DNA of 64,000 bases from Bacteroidales bacterium (GTDB lineage: Bacteria; Bacteroidota; Bacteroidia; Bacteroidales; Paludibacteraceae). The notes beneath the pieces are model-generated. The model had not been told where the DNA came from. It worked only from the letters and a program-made list of their open reading frames with translations, and searched no databases. Numbering within the stretch: position 1 is the stretch's first letter; every line of letters starts with the position of its first letter. Where the stretch lies: NCBI GenBank assembly GCA_015061145.1, contig SUXD01000002.1, forward strand, positions 1-64,000, in the 5' to 3' direction. Of the stretch, positions 18,776 through 26,782 are shown one piece after another. Both the position numbers and the translations under genes were made by a program.

Positions 18776-19219
18776 CTACTGTTGCATTTTCGCTACAAAA
18801 TTCACGAATTCTCTGCTGTCAGAAGAAAATTTGAATGAATCTTTCAACATCAAATACCTTTCTTTGTCTGGACAATAATCGTAAGCGAATTTATAAAAAG
18901 CCAAGCGATTGGAATCGAATGTAAAGGTGCTTGCCATTTTTGCCAGATCGGCTGTTGCTATAGGGCAAAGCATTACACAAAGTTTTGCAACTTCCATACG
19001 ATTATCGTCAAACGAAAGCTTTTTCAGCACTCTCACCATCTCATTCACTTGCTGCGGCGTAGCAATCCTTACATGTTGGGGATGCACCGGAGGAGGTGGC
19101 GGAACTACTCTTTCGCTTCTAACTGTTCTTACCGACACAGCGCCTTTTTTCGAAGGCGGAACGGCCATCATGGCACATGCACACAGGCCTAATGCTATTG
19201 TCAAAAAAATCTTTTTCAT
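18776..19219 (-). CDS. Secreted DUF4476 protein
   Basis: 147 residues. A signal peptide (about residues 1-19, ending CAMMA) is followed by a basic and proline-rich linker with PPPPP. The DUF4476 domain (about 60-145) consists of two alpha-helical repeats with FDDNRMEVAKLC and FDSNRLAFYKFAYDYCPDKERY, then a third partial unit FSSDSREF. DUF4476 has no assigned function. It is monocistronic with its own terminator. Confidence 0.88.
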   Translation of the reverse strand: MKKIFLTIALGLCACAMMAVPPSKKGAVSVRTVRSERVVPPPPPVHPQHVRIATPQQVNEMVRVLKKLSFDDNRMEVAKLCVMLCPIATADLAKMASTFTFDSNRLAFYKFAYDYCPDKERYLMLKDSFKFSSDSREFVNFVAKMQQ

Positions 19220-19353
19220 CTTTTCTGAGTTTTAAGTCAAACATTCGTAATTTCAATTCACGTCTATTTGACACCACATTCATAGAGAAGGTTTAATCCA
19301 TAGATTACTCAGAACGACCATTTTTGATTGTAACACCTTATGATACAGCATTT

Positions 19354-20592
19354 TCACTTTCGCCCGAAATCTTCGGGAATATTCAAAAATTTAATCAGCA
19401 GGAAGCCAGGAATCGTACATAGGCACACCCAAATGAAGAAATGCTGATAGCCGATTGTCTCCTGTATCCATCCCGACACCATGCCCGGCAACATCATACC
19501 GAGTGCCATGAATCCCGTGCAGATGGCGTAATGCGCTGTTTTGTATTCGCCTTGCGAGAAATATATCAGATAAAGCGTAAAAGCAGTGAAACCAAAGCCA
19601 TAGCCCAACTGCTCCAGCGCTACTCCCGAACAGACAATCCAAAAATCAGCGGGTTGCACCAGCGCAAAATAGACATACACCAAATTGGGCACGTTCATGG
19701 CTAATACCATCGGCCAAATCCACTTCTTCAGACCGCCGACAGAGGCCACCACGCCACCTAATATGCCACCCAAAAGAAGAAAAAGCACACCTATCGTACC
19801 GTATATAAATCCTACTCGCTCGGTAGAAAGGCCGAGACCGCCCTGCGACACATCGTCGAGCAGAAAAGGCGATGCAATTTTCGCCAGTTGCGCCTCGCCA
19901 AGACGATAGAGCAAAATGAAAAGCATCGCCACAACGATATTTTTCTTTGTGAAGAAACTCGCAAAAAGATGCCCTATTTTGCCAATTGACTTCTCTGAAT
20001 CCTCGGCAGGCTTAGGCAGCACAAAACGATGATAAAGCGACAAAGCCAAAAGCAGGGCCGCCACAGCAATGAAAACAATGCTCCATGCCATCGGGAAACC
20101 GTACGACTTGCTGAGCCAGCCGGCGCACATCACAAAAAGTCCCTGTCCTGAAATCATCGCCACACGATAGAAAATATTGCGTATGCCCACAAAGAGCGAC
20201 TGCTTTTCTTCTGACAGCGAGAGCATATAAAATCCGTCAGCCGCTATGTCATGCGTGGCCGAAGCAAATGCCAGCAGCCAAAACACCGCTAAGGTTGACT
20301 GAAAGAAAAACGAAGTGGGAACAAGGAACGCCACACCCGCCAAGCCAACAGCAAGCAGAAACTGCATCATGACAATCCACCAGCGCTTAGTCTTCAGCAA
20401 ATCGACAAAAGGGCTCCAAAACGGTTTTATCACCCACGGAAGGTACAGCCAACTGGTATAAAATGCGATTTCTGCATTCGAAACGCCAAGATTCTTGTAC
20501 ATAATCACCGACACAATCATCACCAACACATACGGCAATCCTTCGGTGAAATACAGTGTAGGCACCCACGCCCACGGATTTCTTTCTTTCAT
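19354..20592 (-). CDS. Major facilitator permease, AmpG-like
   Basis: 412 residues with about twelve membrane segments. The N-terminal NPWAWVPTLYFTEGLPYVLVMIVSVIMYKNLGVSNAEIAFYTSWLYLPWVIKPFWSPFVD pattern matches AmpG-type permeases, which import anhydromuropeptides. Bacteroidota have several such paralogues, and beta-hexosamine or acetyl-CoA transport relatives share the pattern. No recycling enzyme sits next to it. The promoter overlaps a large inverted repeat, so the gene is probably repressed or activated by an unlinked regulator. Confidence 0.85.
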   Translation of the reverse strand: MKERNPWAWVPTLYFTEGLPYVLVMIVSVIMYKNLGVSNAEIAFYTSWLYLPWVIKPFWSPFVDLLKTKRWWIVMMQFLLAVGLAGVAFLVPTSFFFQSTLAVFWLLAFASATHDIAADGFYMLSLSEEKQSLFVGIRNIFYRVAMISGQGLFVMCAGWLSKSYGFPMAWSIVFIAVAALLLALSLYHRFVLPKPAEDSEKSIGKIGHLFASFFTKKNIVVAMLFILLYRLGEAQLAKIASPFLLDDVSQGGLGLSTERVGFIYGTIGVLFLLLGGILGGVVASVGGLKKWIWPMVLAMNVPNLVYVYFALVQPADFWIVCSGVALEQLGYGFGFTAFTLYLIYFSQGEYKTAHYAICTGFMALGMMLPGMVSGWIQETIGYQHFFIWVCLCTIPGFLLIKFLNIPEDFGRK

Positions 20593-20612
20593 ATTCTTCT
20601 CATTTTGGGATA

Positions 20613-20653
20613 TACAAAATTATGCAAATTTGCAGTAATAGCAAACTTGCATA
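20613..20653 (-). promoter_or_regulatory. AmpG-like permease promoter overlapped by a palindromic operator
   Basis: On the minus strand TTTG (20640-20643), a 19-base spacer and TAATTTTG (20613-20620) form a full Bacteroidota promoter. Overlapping it, ATTATGCAAaTTTGC (20617-20631) is an inverted repeat of GCAAAcTTGCATAAT (20639-20653), 14 of 15 paired, with a 7-base centre. Each arm also contains its own small palindrome (GCAAATTTGC, GCAAACTTGC), spaced 17 bases centre to centre. This fits a dimeric or tetrameric regulator. Confidence 0.7.
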
Positions 20654-20702
20654 ATTACGATTTTTATAAATGTATTTAGCGATAACTATTTCATCATTGC
20701 AT

Positions 20703-21959
20703 TCAATACGGCAAATCCTTCACCTTATTCTTGAAATTTACCCATTCTTCAGACGACAGAAGTGTCCCGTATTGCTTCTGTCCGACATGCTTAATCTTTT
20801 CGTTCAATTTTGTGATGCGCTTTTGGGTTGTTGGATGATCGGACAAAATATTCATTTTATCCAACTTCTCATCAGAAGTTCTCTTTAAGAAATCAACAAG
20901 TCCTGACGGATCAAAACCTGCATTACTCATATATTCTACTGACAGCAAGTCCGCCTCTATCTCATTTTCCTTGCTAAGATAATTCATTGAAAGCATAGTC
21001 GTTATATCCGCATAATTACCGAGAAACGCAGATAAGAGCACACGAATTCCTACATTTCTTTTGATTGATTTTATAACATGCTTTTTCTCCACATGAGCAA
21101 TTTCATGACCAAGTACAGCCATCAATTCGTTTTCTTTCTCACAGTCTTTGATCAATCCCGTATAAACAACCACATTCCTGCCCGAAAAAGCATACGCATT
21201 GACTTCTTCATTTTTAACCAAATAAATATTCACTGAATCCAAGCCATTCTTCTCGCAAATAGTAGCCGCCATATTTTTCAACGGTTCAATACACTGTTCA
21301 TCAGTTATTTGCTTACTTTCAATATCCTGAATCATTAACTTTTCGAGAAGCGACTCAATTGAAAATTTCGGAATGTTCCATTGCTGTTTTGTTCCTATCC
21401 CCAAAATTAAAATGAAAATTACAGATATAAAGAAAGTGCACCATGCAAAATCATTTAGAATTTTATTTTGAGACGCTACGGCATTTTCTTCATGCAATTG
21501 AGACACATCCTCCCAACCGTTTTTCCATCTATTCCATGATTTTTTTTCGACAAGCACATCTGTCAGCGGAGAAATAAAGGGCACCTTCACCTCTTTGTTT
21601 CTTGACACTCGGATGCAACATATTACAGAGGATATTATCTCACCTGCATTCAGTAAAAAGGCAATCACCAAATAAGAAATAATCCACAATGACAATGTCC
21701 ATTCACTCCATAACACTTTCCAAACGACACACCAAGTAAAACTATTAATAAAGAACAGTGGGACTTGCGACAAAAAAGAATTATAGGCATGCCAGCGTAC
21801 AACATATTCACTTTTCCTGTATGAAATACAATAATATAAATTTGCAAGAAGGTTTATAATTGGTATAGGCATCGTTGTAACAAAAACAGCCAATGACATC
21901 AGATAGCCATTTATCACCAACTCCTTCTCATTAGAATTTAAGTCCGTTTTCATTTGCAA
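20703..21959 (-). CDS. Membrane-bound M48 metalloprotease with DUF4870-like N-terminus
   Basis: 418 residues. The first 130 or so hold three to four membrane segments in a DUF4870/Tic20-like arrangement (NGYLMSLAVF, VVRWHAYNSFLSQ, LNAGEIISSVICCIRV). A further membrane segment near 170-190 leads into an M48 peptidase domain with the zinc motif HEIAH at about residue 285. The third ligand Glu is in ENEIEADLLSVEYMSNAGFDP, and the end motif SDHPTTQKRI is typical of YfgC/Oma1-like enzymes. The site faces the periplasm if the topology holds. The gene overlaps the DUF2752 gene upstream by 10 bases. Confidence 0.86.
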   Translation of the reverse strand: MQMKTDLNSNEKELVINGYLMSLAVFVTTMPIPIINLLANLYYCISYRKSEYVVRWHAYNSFLSQVPLFFINSFTWCVVWKVLWSEWTLSLWIISYLVIAFLLNAGEIISSVICCIRVSRNKEVKVPFISPLTDVLVEKKSWNRWKNGWEDVSQLHEENAVASQNKILNDFAWCTFFISVIFILILGIGTKQQWNIPKFSIESLLEKLMIQDIESKQITDEQCIEPLKNMAATICEKNGLDSVNIYLVKNEEVNAYAFSGRNVVVYTGLIKDCEKENELMAVLGHEIAHVEKKHVIKSIKRNVGIRVLLSAFLGNYADITTMLSMNYLSKENEIEADLLSVEYMSNAGFDPSGLVDFLKRTSDEKLDKMNILSDHPTTQKRITKLNEKIKHVGQKQYGTLLSSEEWVNFKNKVKDLPY

Positions 21960-22351
21960 AACAAATTATAGAACCAAGCAAGAAGAATCAAAAACAAGAA
22001 ACCGACAAAATAGGATTTATTACATAATTTTTTCTCCATTTTACACCACAACAAATAAGTGTGATGGGGAAAAAGTATTAAGCCGAAAGGGATTATAACA
22101 AGCGCAGGCACTACAACCATTACCAACAGATTAGCTTGAATAGCAGCAAGCACCTCCCCTTTGATTGCCAGCAACACAGCACGAGTCAATCCACATGCAG
22201 GACAAGGCAAGTTCGTTACTCTACGGAAAAGGCATAGTACAACACCTTCCTCTTCCGATTGAAAAACATTATAAAGTATCCATAAACAAGAAAGAGTCAA
22301 CATTCCCCACATAAAAAACAAAAATTGATTTTTATTTTTGAAAGAATGCAC
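21950..22351 (-). CDS. DUF2752 membrane protein
   Basis: 133 residues, three to four membrane segments. It carries the DUF2752 signature FRRVTNLPCPACGLTRAVLLAIKGE, with CPxCGLTRA the hallmark, followed by a long hydrophobic stretch. The function is unknown. It sits between a TM2 gene and the M48 gene, overlapping the latter by 10 bases, so the three are probably one transcript. The short direct repeat TCTATTA (three copies, about 22361-22381) lies just upstream. Confidence 0.88.
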   Translation of the reverse strand: MHSFKNKNQFLFFMWGMLTLSCLWILYNVFQSEEEGVVLCLFRRVTNLPCPACGLTRAVLLAIKGEVLAAIQANLLVMVVVPALVIIPFGLILFPHHTYLLWCKMEKKLCNKSYFVGFLFLILLAWFYNLFCK

Positions 22352-22382
22352 GACCCTTCTTATCTATTATCTATTATCTATA

Positions 22383-22730
22383 TCAAGATAATGTATTTAC
22401 CAAAGATATAAGCTTTTGAGCATTACATTCTCTTGTTTTTCCCATAATCAAGAACAAGTCGATTATTGCCCAAATACCAAAGCCTCCACAAGTCAACAAC
22501 TTAGCGACACCGAGACCAACCTGTCCAAGATAGAAACGGTCAATGCCCAAGCTGCCACCTAAAAACGAGATTATCAATGCCACAACAGGTTTCTTGAATT
22601 CAGCAGCAAGCAACATTGTTGATTTGTCATCAGGAATTCCTTCCAATGCTGCAATAACAGAAGGCACATCTGACTCGTTGAAATTACCTGAATTCATCAA
22701 CATGAATTGATCGATTTTATTTTTTTCCAT
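22383..22730 (-). CDS. TM2-domain membrane protein
   Basis: 115 residues. A hydrophilic N-terminal half (about 1-45) is followed by a TM2 domain: KPVVALIISFLGGSLGIDRFYLGQVGLGVAKLLTCGGFGIWAIIDLFLIMGKTRE, two membrane helices joined by the conserved GxDRFYLG turn with its DRF motif. TM2 proteins lack a known biochemical role. It is the first gene of the cluster with DUF2752 and the M48 fusion. Confidence 0.9.
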   Translation of the reverse strand: MEKNKIDQFMLMNSGNFNESDVPSVIAALEGIPDDKSTMLLAAEFKKPVVALIISFLGGSLGIDRFYLGQVGLGVAKLLTCGGFGIWAIIDLFLIMGKTRECNAQKLISLVNTLS

Positions 22731-22808
22731 AATGATTAAATAAGTAAATTAAATTTCTGTAAAGTTAGGTATATTTTGTCATTTAAACACTTATATCGCT
22801 GCATTTTT

Positions 22809-24248
22809 TTACAATTTTTCCAGCACTTCGCCCAGCAGCGATGCAAACTTCTTCACCGAAGGAATATTCATGCGCTCGGCTGGCGAATGGATGTCTAAAA
22901 TGGTAGGGCCGAACGACACCATATCCAGAGAAGGGAATTTTGTCAAAAACAAACCGCACTCCAAACCGGCATGAATCACTTTCACCTTAGGTTTTTCACC
23001 CAGCAAATCTTCGTACGCCTTTTCCATCAGCGACAACAAAGCCGACTTCATATTGGGTTTCCATCCGGGATAACCGTCGCTGTGGGTAACTTTGGCGCCC
23101 GCCAACAAAAACACGCTCTCCACCATCTGGCAAGCATTCTTCTTCTGCGACTCAATCGAACTGCGCTGACTGGTGCTCACCACAATCTCGTCGCCTATCA
23201 TTTTCACCGAGGCCAGATTCGTTGAAGTTTCCACCAATCCGCTGATTTCGGCACTCATCGCCAACACACCGTGCGGACAAGCGTAAAGCGCATTCAACAG
23301 ATTTTCGGAAAGCGATTTCAAGAACCACTGACGCTGTTCAGTTTCGCTCTCAAGTTCCATAAAAAAGTTGGGGTCATACGCCAGCCAATCCTCCTCAAAC
23401 TGGGCAATGAAATGATTCAATGCTACACGGACATGCTCTTTCTCGGCAAAAGGCACAGCCACTGTAGCCGAAGCCTCTCGCGCAATGGCATTACGCAGAT
23501 TTCCGCCCGAAATGGCACAAAGGCGCACCTCCGTATCTTTGCTCAACTGCCACAAATATTGCGCAAGCACTTTATTGGCATTCGCCCGACGGTCGTTGAT
23601 GTTTTCGCCCGAGTGCCCGCCTTGCAGTCCGCCTACCTTGACCGTAAAATAATAATATCCTAGCTTTACGGGTTCTTGCTGCAACGCAAAATGCGCCAAT
23701 GTATCAATGCCTCCAGCACAACCTATGATGAACTCGTGCTCGTCTTCACTGTCGAGATTCAGCAGCACTTCTGCGCTAAGCATATCGGAAGCGACGCCTA
23801 GCGCACCGCTCAACCCCGTTTCTTCCTCCACCGTGAACAAACATTCCAGCGGACCGTGTTTCAACGTGTCGTCGGCCAACACAGCAAGCATGGCAGCCAC
23901 ACCTATGCCGTCATCTCCGCCAAGTGTCGTGCCATCGGCACGCCACCAATCGCCGTCTTCCACTATGCGGATAGGGTCGTTGAGAAAATCATGTTGCACA
24001 TCGGCGTTCTTCTCGCACACCATATCGATATGCGCTTGCAACGCTACGGTTTTATGATTTTCATATCCTGGAGATGCCGGTTTCTGAATCAATACATTGC
24101 GAGCTGCGTCTTTTTTGTATGCCAAATGACGCTTTTCCGCAAAATCGGTCAGATACGCGATCATTTTCTCCTCCTTGCCCGAGGGGCGCGGAACTTTGCT
24201 TATTTCTCTGAAGAAATTCAATGTCTCTTCATACAATTTTTCTTTCAT
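22809..24248 (-). CDS. pepD: Aminoacyl-histidine dipeptidase (M20 family)
   Basis: 479 residues from MKEKLYEETL; an in-frame ATG 21 bases upstream is also possible. Zinc-site motifs of M20C peptidases are complete: AHIDMVCEKN, TTLGGDDGIGVAAMLAVL, FTVEEETGLSGA with the catalytic Glu-Glu pair, NLDSEDE, and a C-terminal His in LDIHSPAERM. PepD hydrolyses Xaa-His and other unusual dipeptides in the cytoplasm. Length matches E. coli PepD (485). Confidence 0.94.
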   Translation of the reverse strand: MKEKLYEETLNFFREISKVPRPSGKEEKMIAYLTDFAEKRHLAYKKDAARNVLIQKPASPGYENHKTVALQAHIDMVCEKNADVQHDFLNDPIRIVEDGDWWRADGTTLGGDDGIGVAAMLAVLADDTLKHGPLECLFTVEEETGLSGALGVASDMLSAEVLLNLDSEDEHEFIIGCAGGIDTLAHFALQQEPVKLGYYYFTVKVGGLQGGHSGENINDRRANANKVLAQYLWQLSKDTEVRLCAISGGNLRNAIAREASATVAVPFAEKEHVRVALNHFIAQFEEDWLAYDPNFFMELESETEQRQWFLKSLSENLLNALYACPHGVLAMSAEISGLVETSTNLASVKMIGDEIVVSTSQRSSIESQKKNACQMVESVFLLAGAKVTHSDGYPGWKPNMKSALLSLMEKAYEDLLGEKPKVKVIHAGLECGLFLTKFPSLDMVSFGPTILDIHSPAERMNIPSVKKFASLLGEVLEKL

Positions 24249-24350
24249 ATCCTTCGTTTTTATTTTCACAAAGATACAAAAGAATAGACACGATGGACAA
24301 ACGGAACGGAGAGATTATTCTCCCGCTGCCAATATTTCACAAAAATCTTG

Positions 24351-24358
24351 TATCTTTG
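24351..24358 (+). promoter_or_regulatory. Candidate -7 element for the OmpH/OstA operon
   Basis: TATCTTTG followed by C, 12 bases before the ATG at 24370, matches TAnnTTTG. No TTTG is found at -33. Confidence 0.45.
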
Positions 24359-24369
24359 CAGAAAATTAG

Positions 24370-24576
24370 ATGTTTGTCATGCTGAAACTTTTGCTTGTCA
24401 CATTAACCATTGTCGCTATTTGCATTGCGCTGCTCTGCATCAAGATTCTGCTATTGCCCAACGGAAAATTTCCCAATACGCATGTTGGCGGCAACAAAGC
24501 CATGGCTAAAAGAGGCATCAAATGCCTGCAAGCGCAAGACGCTGACGCACAAAAAAAGACATTAAAAAAATTTTAA
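24370..24576 (+). CDS. Small single-pass membrane protein
   Basis: 68 residues (or 65 from the second Met). One membrane helix (about 5-28) is followed by a short tail FPNTHVGGNKAMAKRGIKCLQAQDADAQ. The FPxTHVGxNxAMxxRGIxC pattern recurs in Bacteroidota hypothetical proteins, though no function is known. It is the first gene of a run with the OmpH-like and OstA-like genes, 10 bases ahead of the former, suggesting an envelope role. Confidence 0.78.
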   Translation: MFVMLKLLLVTLTIVAICIALLCIKILLLPNGKFPNTHVGGNKAMAKRGIKCLQAQDADAQKKTLKKF

Positions 24577-24586
24577 CGATACACAC

Positions 24587-25174
24587 ATGAAAAAAGCACT
24601 TATCTTCGCAGCCGGACTGCTCATTGCTCTGACCGCCTGCAAAAAAAACGAGAAATGCAGCACAGCTCCTGTTTACACCCCTAACGAAAACGACACTACA
24701 ACCGTCGCTTTCTTCCCTATCGCTTATGTCAACACCGACACGCTACTCGCCAAATACGAGTTCGCAAAGCAGAAAAACGACGAATTGCAACGCAAACAGG
24801 AGAACTCGCGTCTGACGCTCACACAAAAAGGACAGAAACTGCAAAAAGACTACGAAGATGTGATGAAGAAACTACAAAACGGCATTTACGCGACCCGCGA
24901 ACGCGCCGAACAAGAGCAGAACCGCATACTCAAACAACAGCAGGAACTAGAGGCCCTCGAAGCGAAACTCACACAGGAACTGCTTGAAGAAAACGACAAA
25001 ATCAACCATCAGTTGCGCGATTCTCTCAATGCAGCGCTGAAAGTATTCAATGCTGACGGCCGCTATAAAATGATTTTCAGCAACACGGTAGCCGACCCTA
25101 CCATTCTGCAAGCAGACCCTTCGACTGACATCACAAACGAAGTGTTGGAGTTGCTCAACGCCAGACTGAAATAA
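24587..25174 (+). CDS. OmpH/Skp-family periplasmic chaperone, lipoprotein
   Basis: 195 residues. A lipoprotein signal with lipobox LTAC (Cys about 18) is followed by a linker. The Skp-like body starts IAYVNTDTLLAKYEFAKQKNDELQRKQENSRLTLTQKGQKLQKDYEDV, a long alpha-helical hairpin rich in Lys, Gln and Glu (about 50-150), and closes with a short strand region YKMIFSNTVADPTILQADP. Skp proteins hold unfolded outer-membrane proteins in the periplasm. It is 7 bases ahead of the OstA-like gene, so the operon serves envelope assembly. Confidence 0.9.
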   Translation: MKKALIFAAGLLIALTACKKNEKCSTAPVYTPNENDTTTVAFFPIAYVNTDTLLAKYEFAKQKNDELQRKQENSRLTLTQKGQKLQKDYEDVMKKLQNGIYATRERAEQEQNRILKQQQELEALEAKLTQELLEENDKINHQLRDSLNAALKVFNADGRYKMIFSNTVADPTILQADPSTDITNEVLELLNARLK

Positions 25175-25181
25175 AACACGC

Positions 25182-26732
25182 GTGAAGGAAATATCGCTGA
25201 AAATATTGCTTTTCATCTTGTCGACGGCTTCATTTTGGGGAGTCGCCGCCAAGAGCAATGTGGTGCTCGAGCATGCTGAAACGCTCAGCTTCGACAAGAA
25301 ACAGAAAGCCGACTGCCAAGTGTTGAAAGGCAATGTGCGTTTCCGACACGAAGGCGCGCTGCTTTTTTGCGACAGCGCTTACTTCTACACCAACGACAAC
25401 TCTTTCGATGCTTTCGGGCACGTAAAAATGGAACAAGGCGACACGCTTTTCGCCTACGGCAATACCTTGAAATATGACGGAAACAAACAACTGCTTTCGT
25501 TAAGAGGCAATGTGCGACTCATCAACCGAAACATGACACTCGAGACCGAAACGCTCGACTACAACAGGGTGAGCAACACCGCTTACTACTTTAACGGCGG
25601 CAAGTTATATGACGAGACAAACACCCTGATTTCGAAAAGAGGATATTACATGGCCAATGCGCACTTGTCAGAATTTAAAGACTCAGTGGTACTCACCAAT
25701 CCTGATTTTCATATCTTTTCCGACACACTTAAATACAACCTCCATAGCAAAGAGGCCAACATAGAAGGACCTTCAAATATCTATTACAAAGACGAGGCGC
25801 ACATATACTCTGAGAAAGGCAGATACAACACTGAACTAAAAAACAGCACACTCTACAATCGCTCCATCGTCACACAGAAAGATGGAAAATCCATTGTAGC
25901 CGACACCATTTTCTACAATCAGATTACGGGCGACTGTCGCATAAGGAGCAATGCTGTCATGATTGACTCCGTTCAAAAAATAATCCTAAAAGGGAATGTC
26001 GGCAATGCCAACACCTCGTTCGCTCTGCTGACCGACTCTGCCACCGTCATCAATTATGCCGATGCAGACTCGCTTTTCATGCATGCCGACACTATCTATT
26101 GTGCCAAAGACTCTGCTTTCAACAATGTGTATGCCTACCATAATGTTCGTATATACAGAACTGACTTGCAAGGGAAATGCGATTCAGTGGCATACACCGG
26201 CCGCGACTCGCTCATCACAATGTATTTCGCACCCGTATTGTGGCACGAAAACAGCCAAATTTCAGGTTCTAGAATACAAATGCACATCGACAGCAGTTCC
26301 ATTGACAGAATTAAAATACAAGAAAACGCATTAGTTGCTATGCAAGAAGACACTTTGCACTTCAATCAGCTTTTAGGCAGAGAAGTCACTGGTTTTCTTG
26401 AGAAAAACAAACTCTACAGGATTGATGTAAAGGGAAATGCCGAAAGCCGATTCTTTCCACGCGACAAAGACAGTCTTTTTATCGGCATGAACAAAACAGC
26501 AAGCGACTACATGACAATCTACTTAAAAGACAACAAACTGGACCGCGTATTGATTTATCCCTCGCCATCAGGCACCCTCTCGCCGTTAGCCAATCTTGTA
26601 CACGAAGACATGTTTTTTCCGCAATTTGTCTGGCACGAAGATGTGCGTCCTAAATCAAAAGACGACATTTACAGACGCACCACGCCTCCGGTAAGAGAAG
26701 AAAAGAAAACGGATAAAAAACGAAGAAAATAA
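25182..26732 (+). CDS. OstA/LptA-like envelope protein
   Basis: 516 residues from a GTG start at 25182. A signal peptide (MKEISLKILLFILSTASFWGVAA) is followed by repeated beta strands of the OstA type: LKGNVRFRHEGALLFCDSAYFYTNDNSFDAFGHVKMEQGDTLFAYGNTLKYDGNKQLLSLRGNVRL and several similar units. This is the Bacteroidota OstA-like family, related to the LptA/LptD N-terminal domain that carries lipopolysaccharide across the periplasm. The protein is longer than LptA and lacks a barrel. It ends with a basic tail and is followed by a terminator. Confidence 0.86.
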   Translation: MKEISLKILLFILSTASFWGVAAKSNVVLEHAETLSFDKKQKADCQVLKGNVRFRHEGALLFCDSAYFYTNDNSFDAFGHVKMEQGDTLFAYGNTLKYDGNKQLLSLRGNVRLINRNMTLETETLDYNRVSNTAYYFNGGKLYDETNTLISKRGYYMANAHLSEFKDSVVLTNPDFHIFSDTLKYNLHSKEANIEGPSNIYYKDEAHIYSEKGRYNTELKNSTLYNRSIVTQKDGKSIVADTIFYNQITGDCRIRSNAVMIDSVQKIILKGNVGNANTSFALLTDSATVINYADADSLFMHADTIYCAKDSAFNNVYAYHNVRIYRTDLQGKCDSVAYTGRDSLITMYFAPVLWHENSQISGSRIQMHIDSSSIDRIKIQENALVAMQEDTLHFNQLLGREVTGFLEKNKLYRIDVKGNAESRFFPRDKDSLFIGMNKTASDYMTIYLKDNKLDRVLIYPSPSGTLSPLANLVHEDMFFPQFVWHEDVRPKSKDDIYRRTTPPVREEKKTDKKRRK

Positions 26733-26733
26733 A

Positions 26734-26763
26734 AAACGCCAGAGTTTATCGCTCCGGCGTTTC
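26734..26763. terminator. Terminator between the OstA-like gene and glutamine synthetase
   Basis: AAACGCC and GGCGTTT, extended by GAG/CTC after one mismatch, form a stem with a 7-base loop. A T-rich run follows on the plus strand and an A-run precedes it, so it can serve both convergent genes. Confidence 0.75.
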
Positions 26764-26782
26764 TCTTTTTATTATTCCTTGT

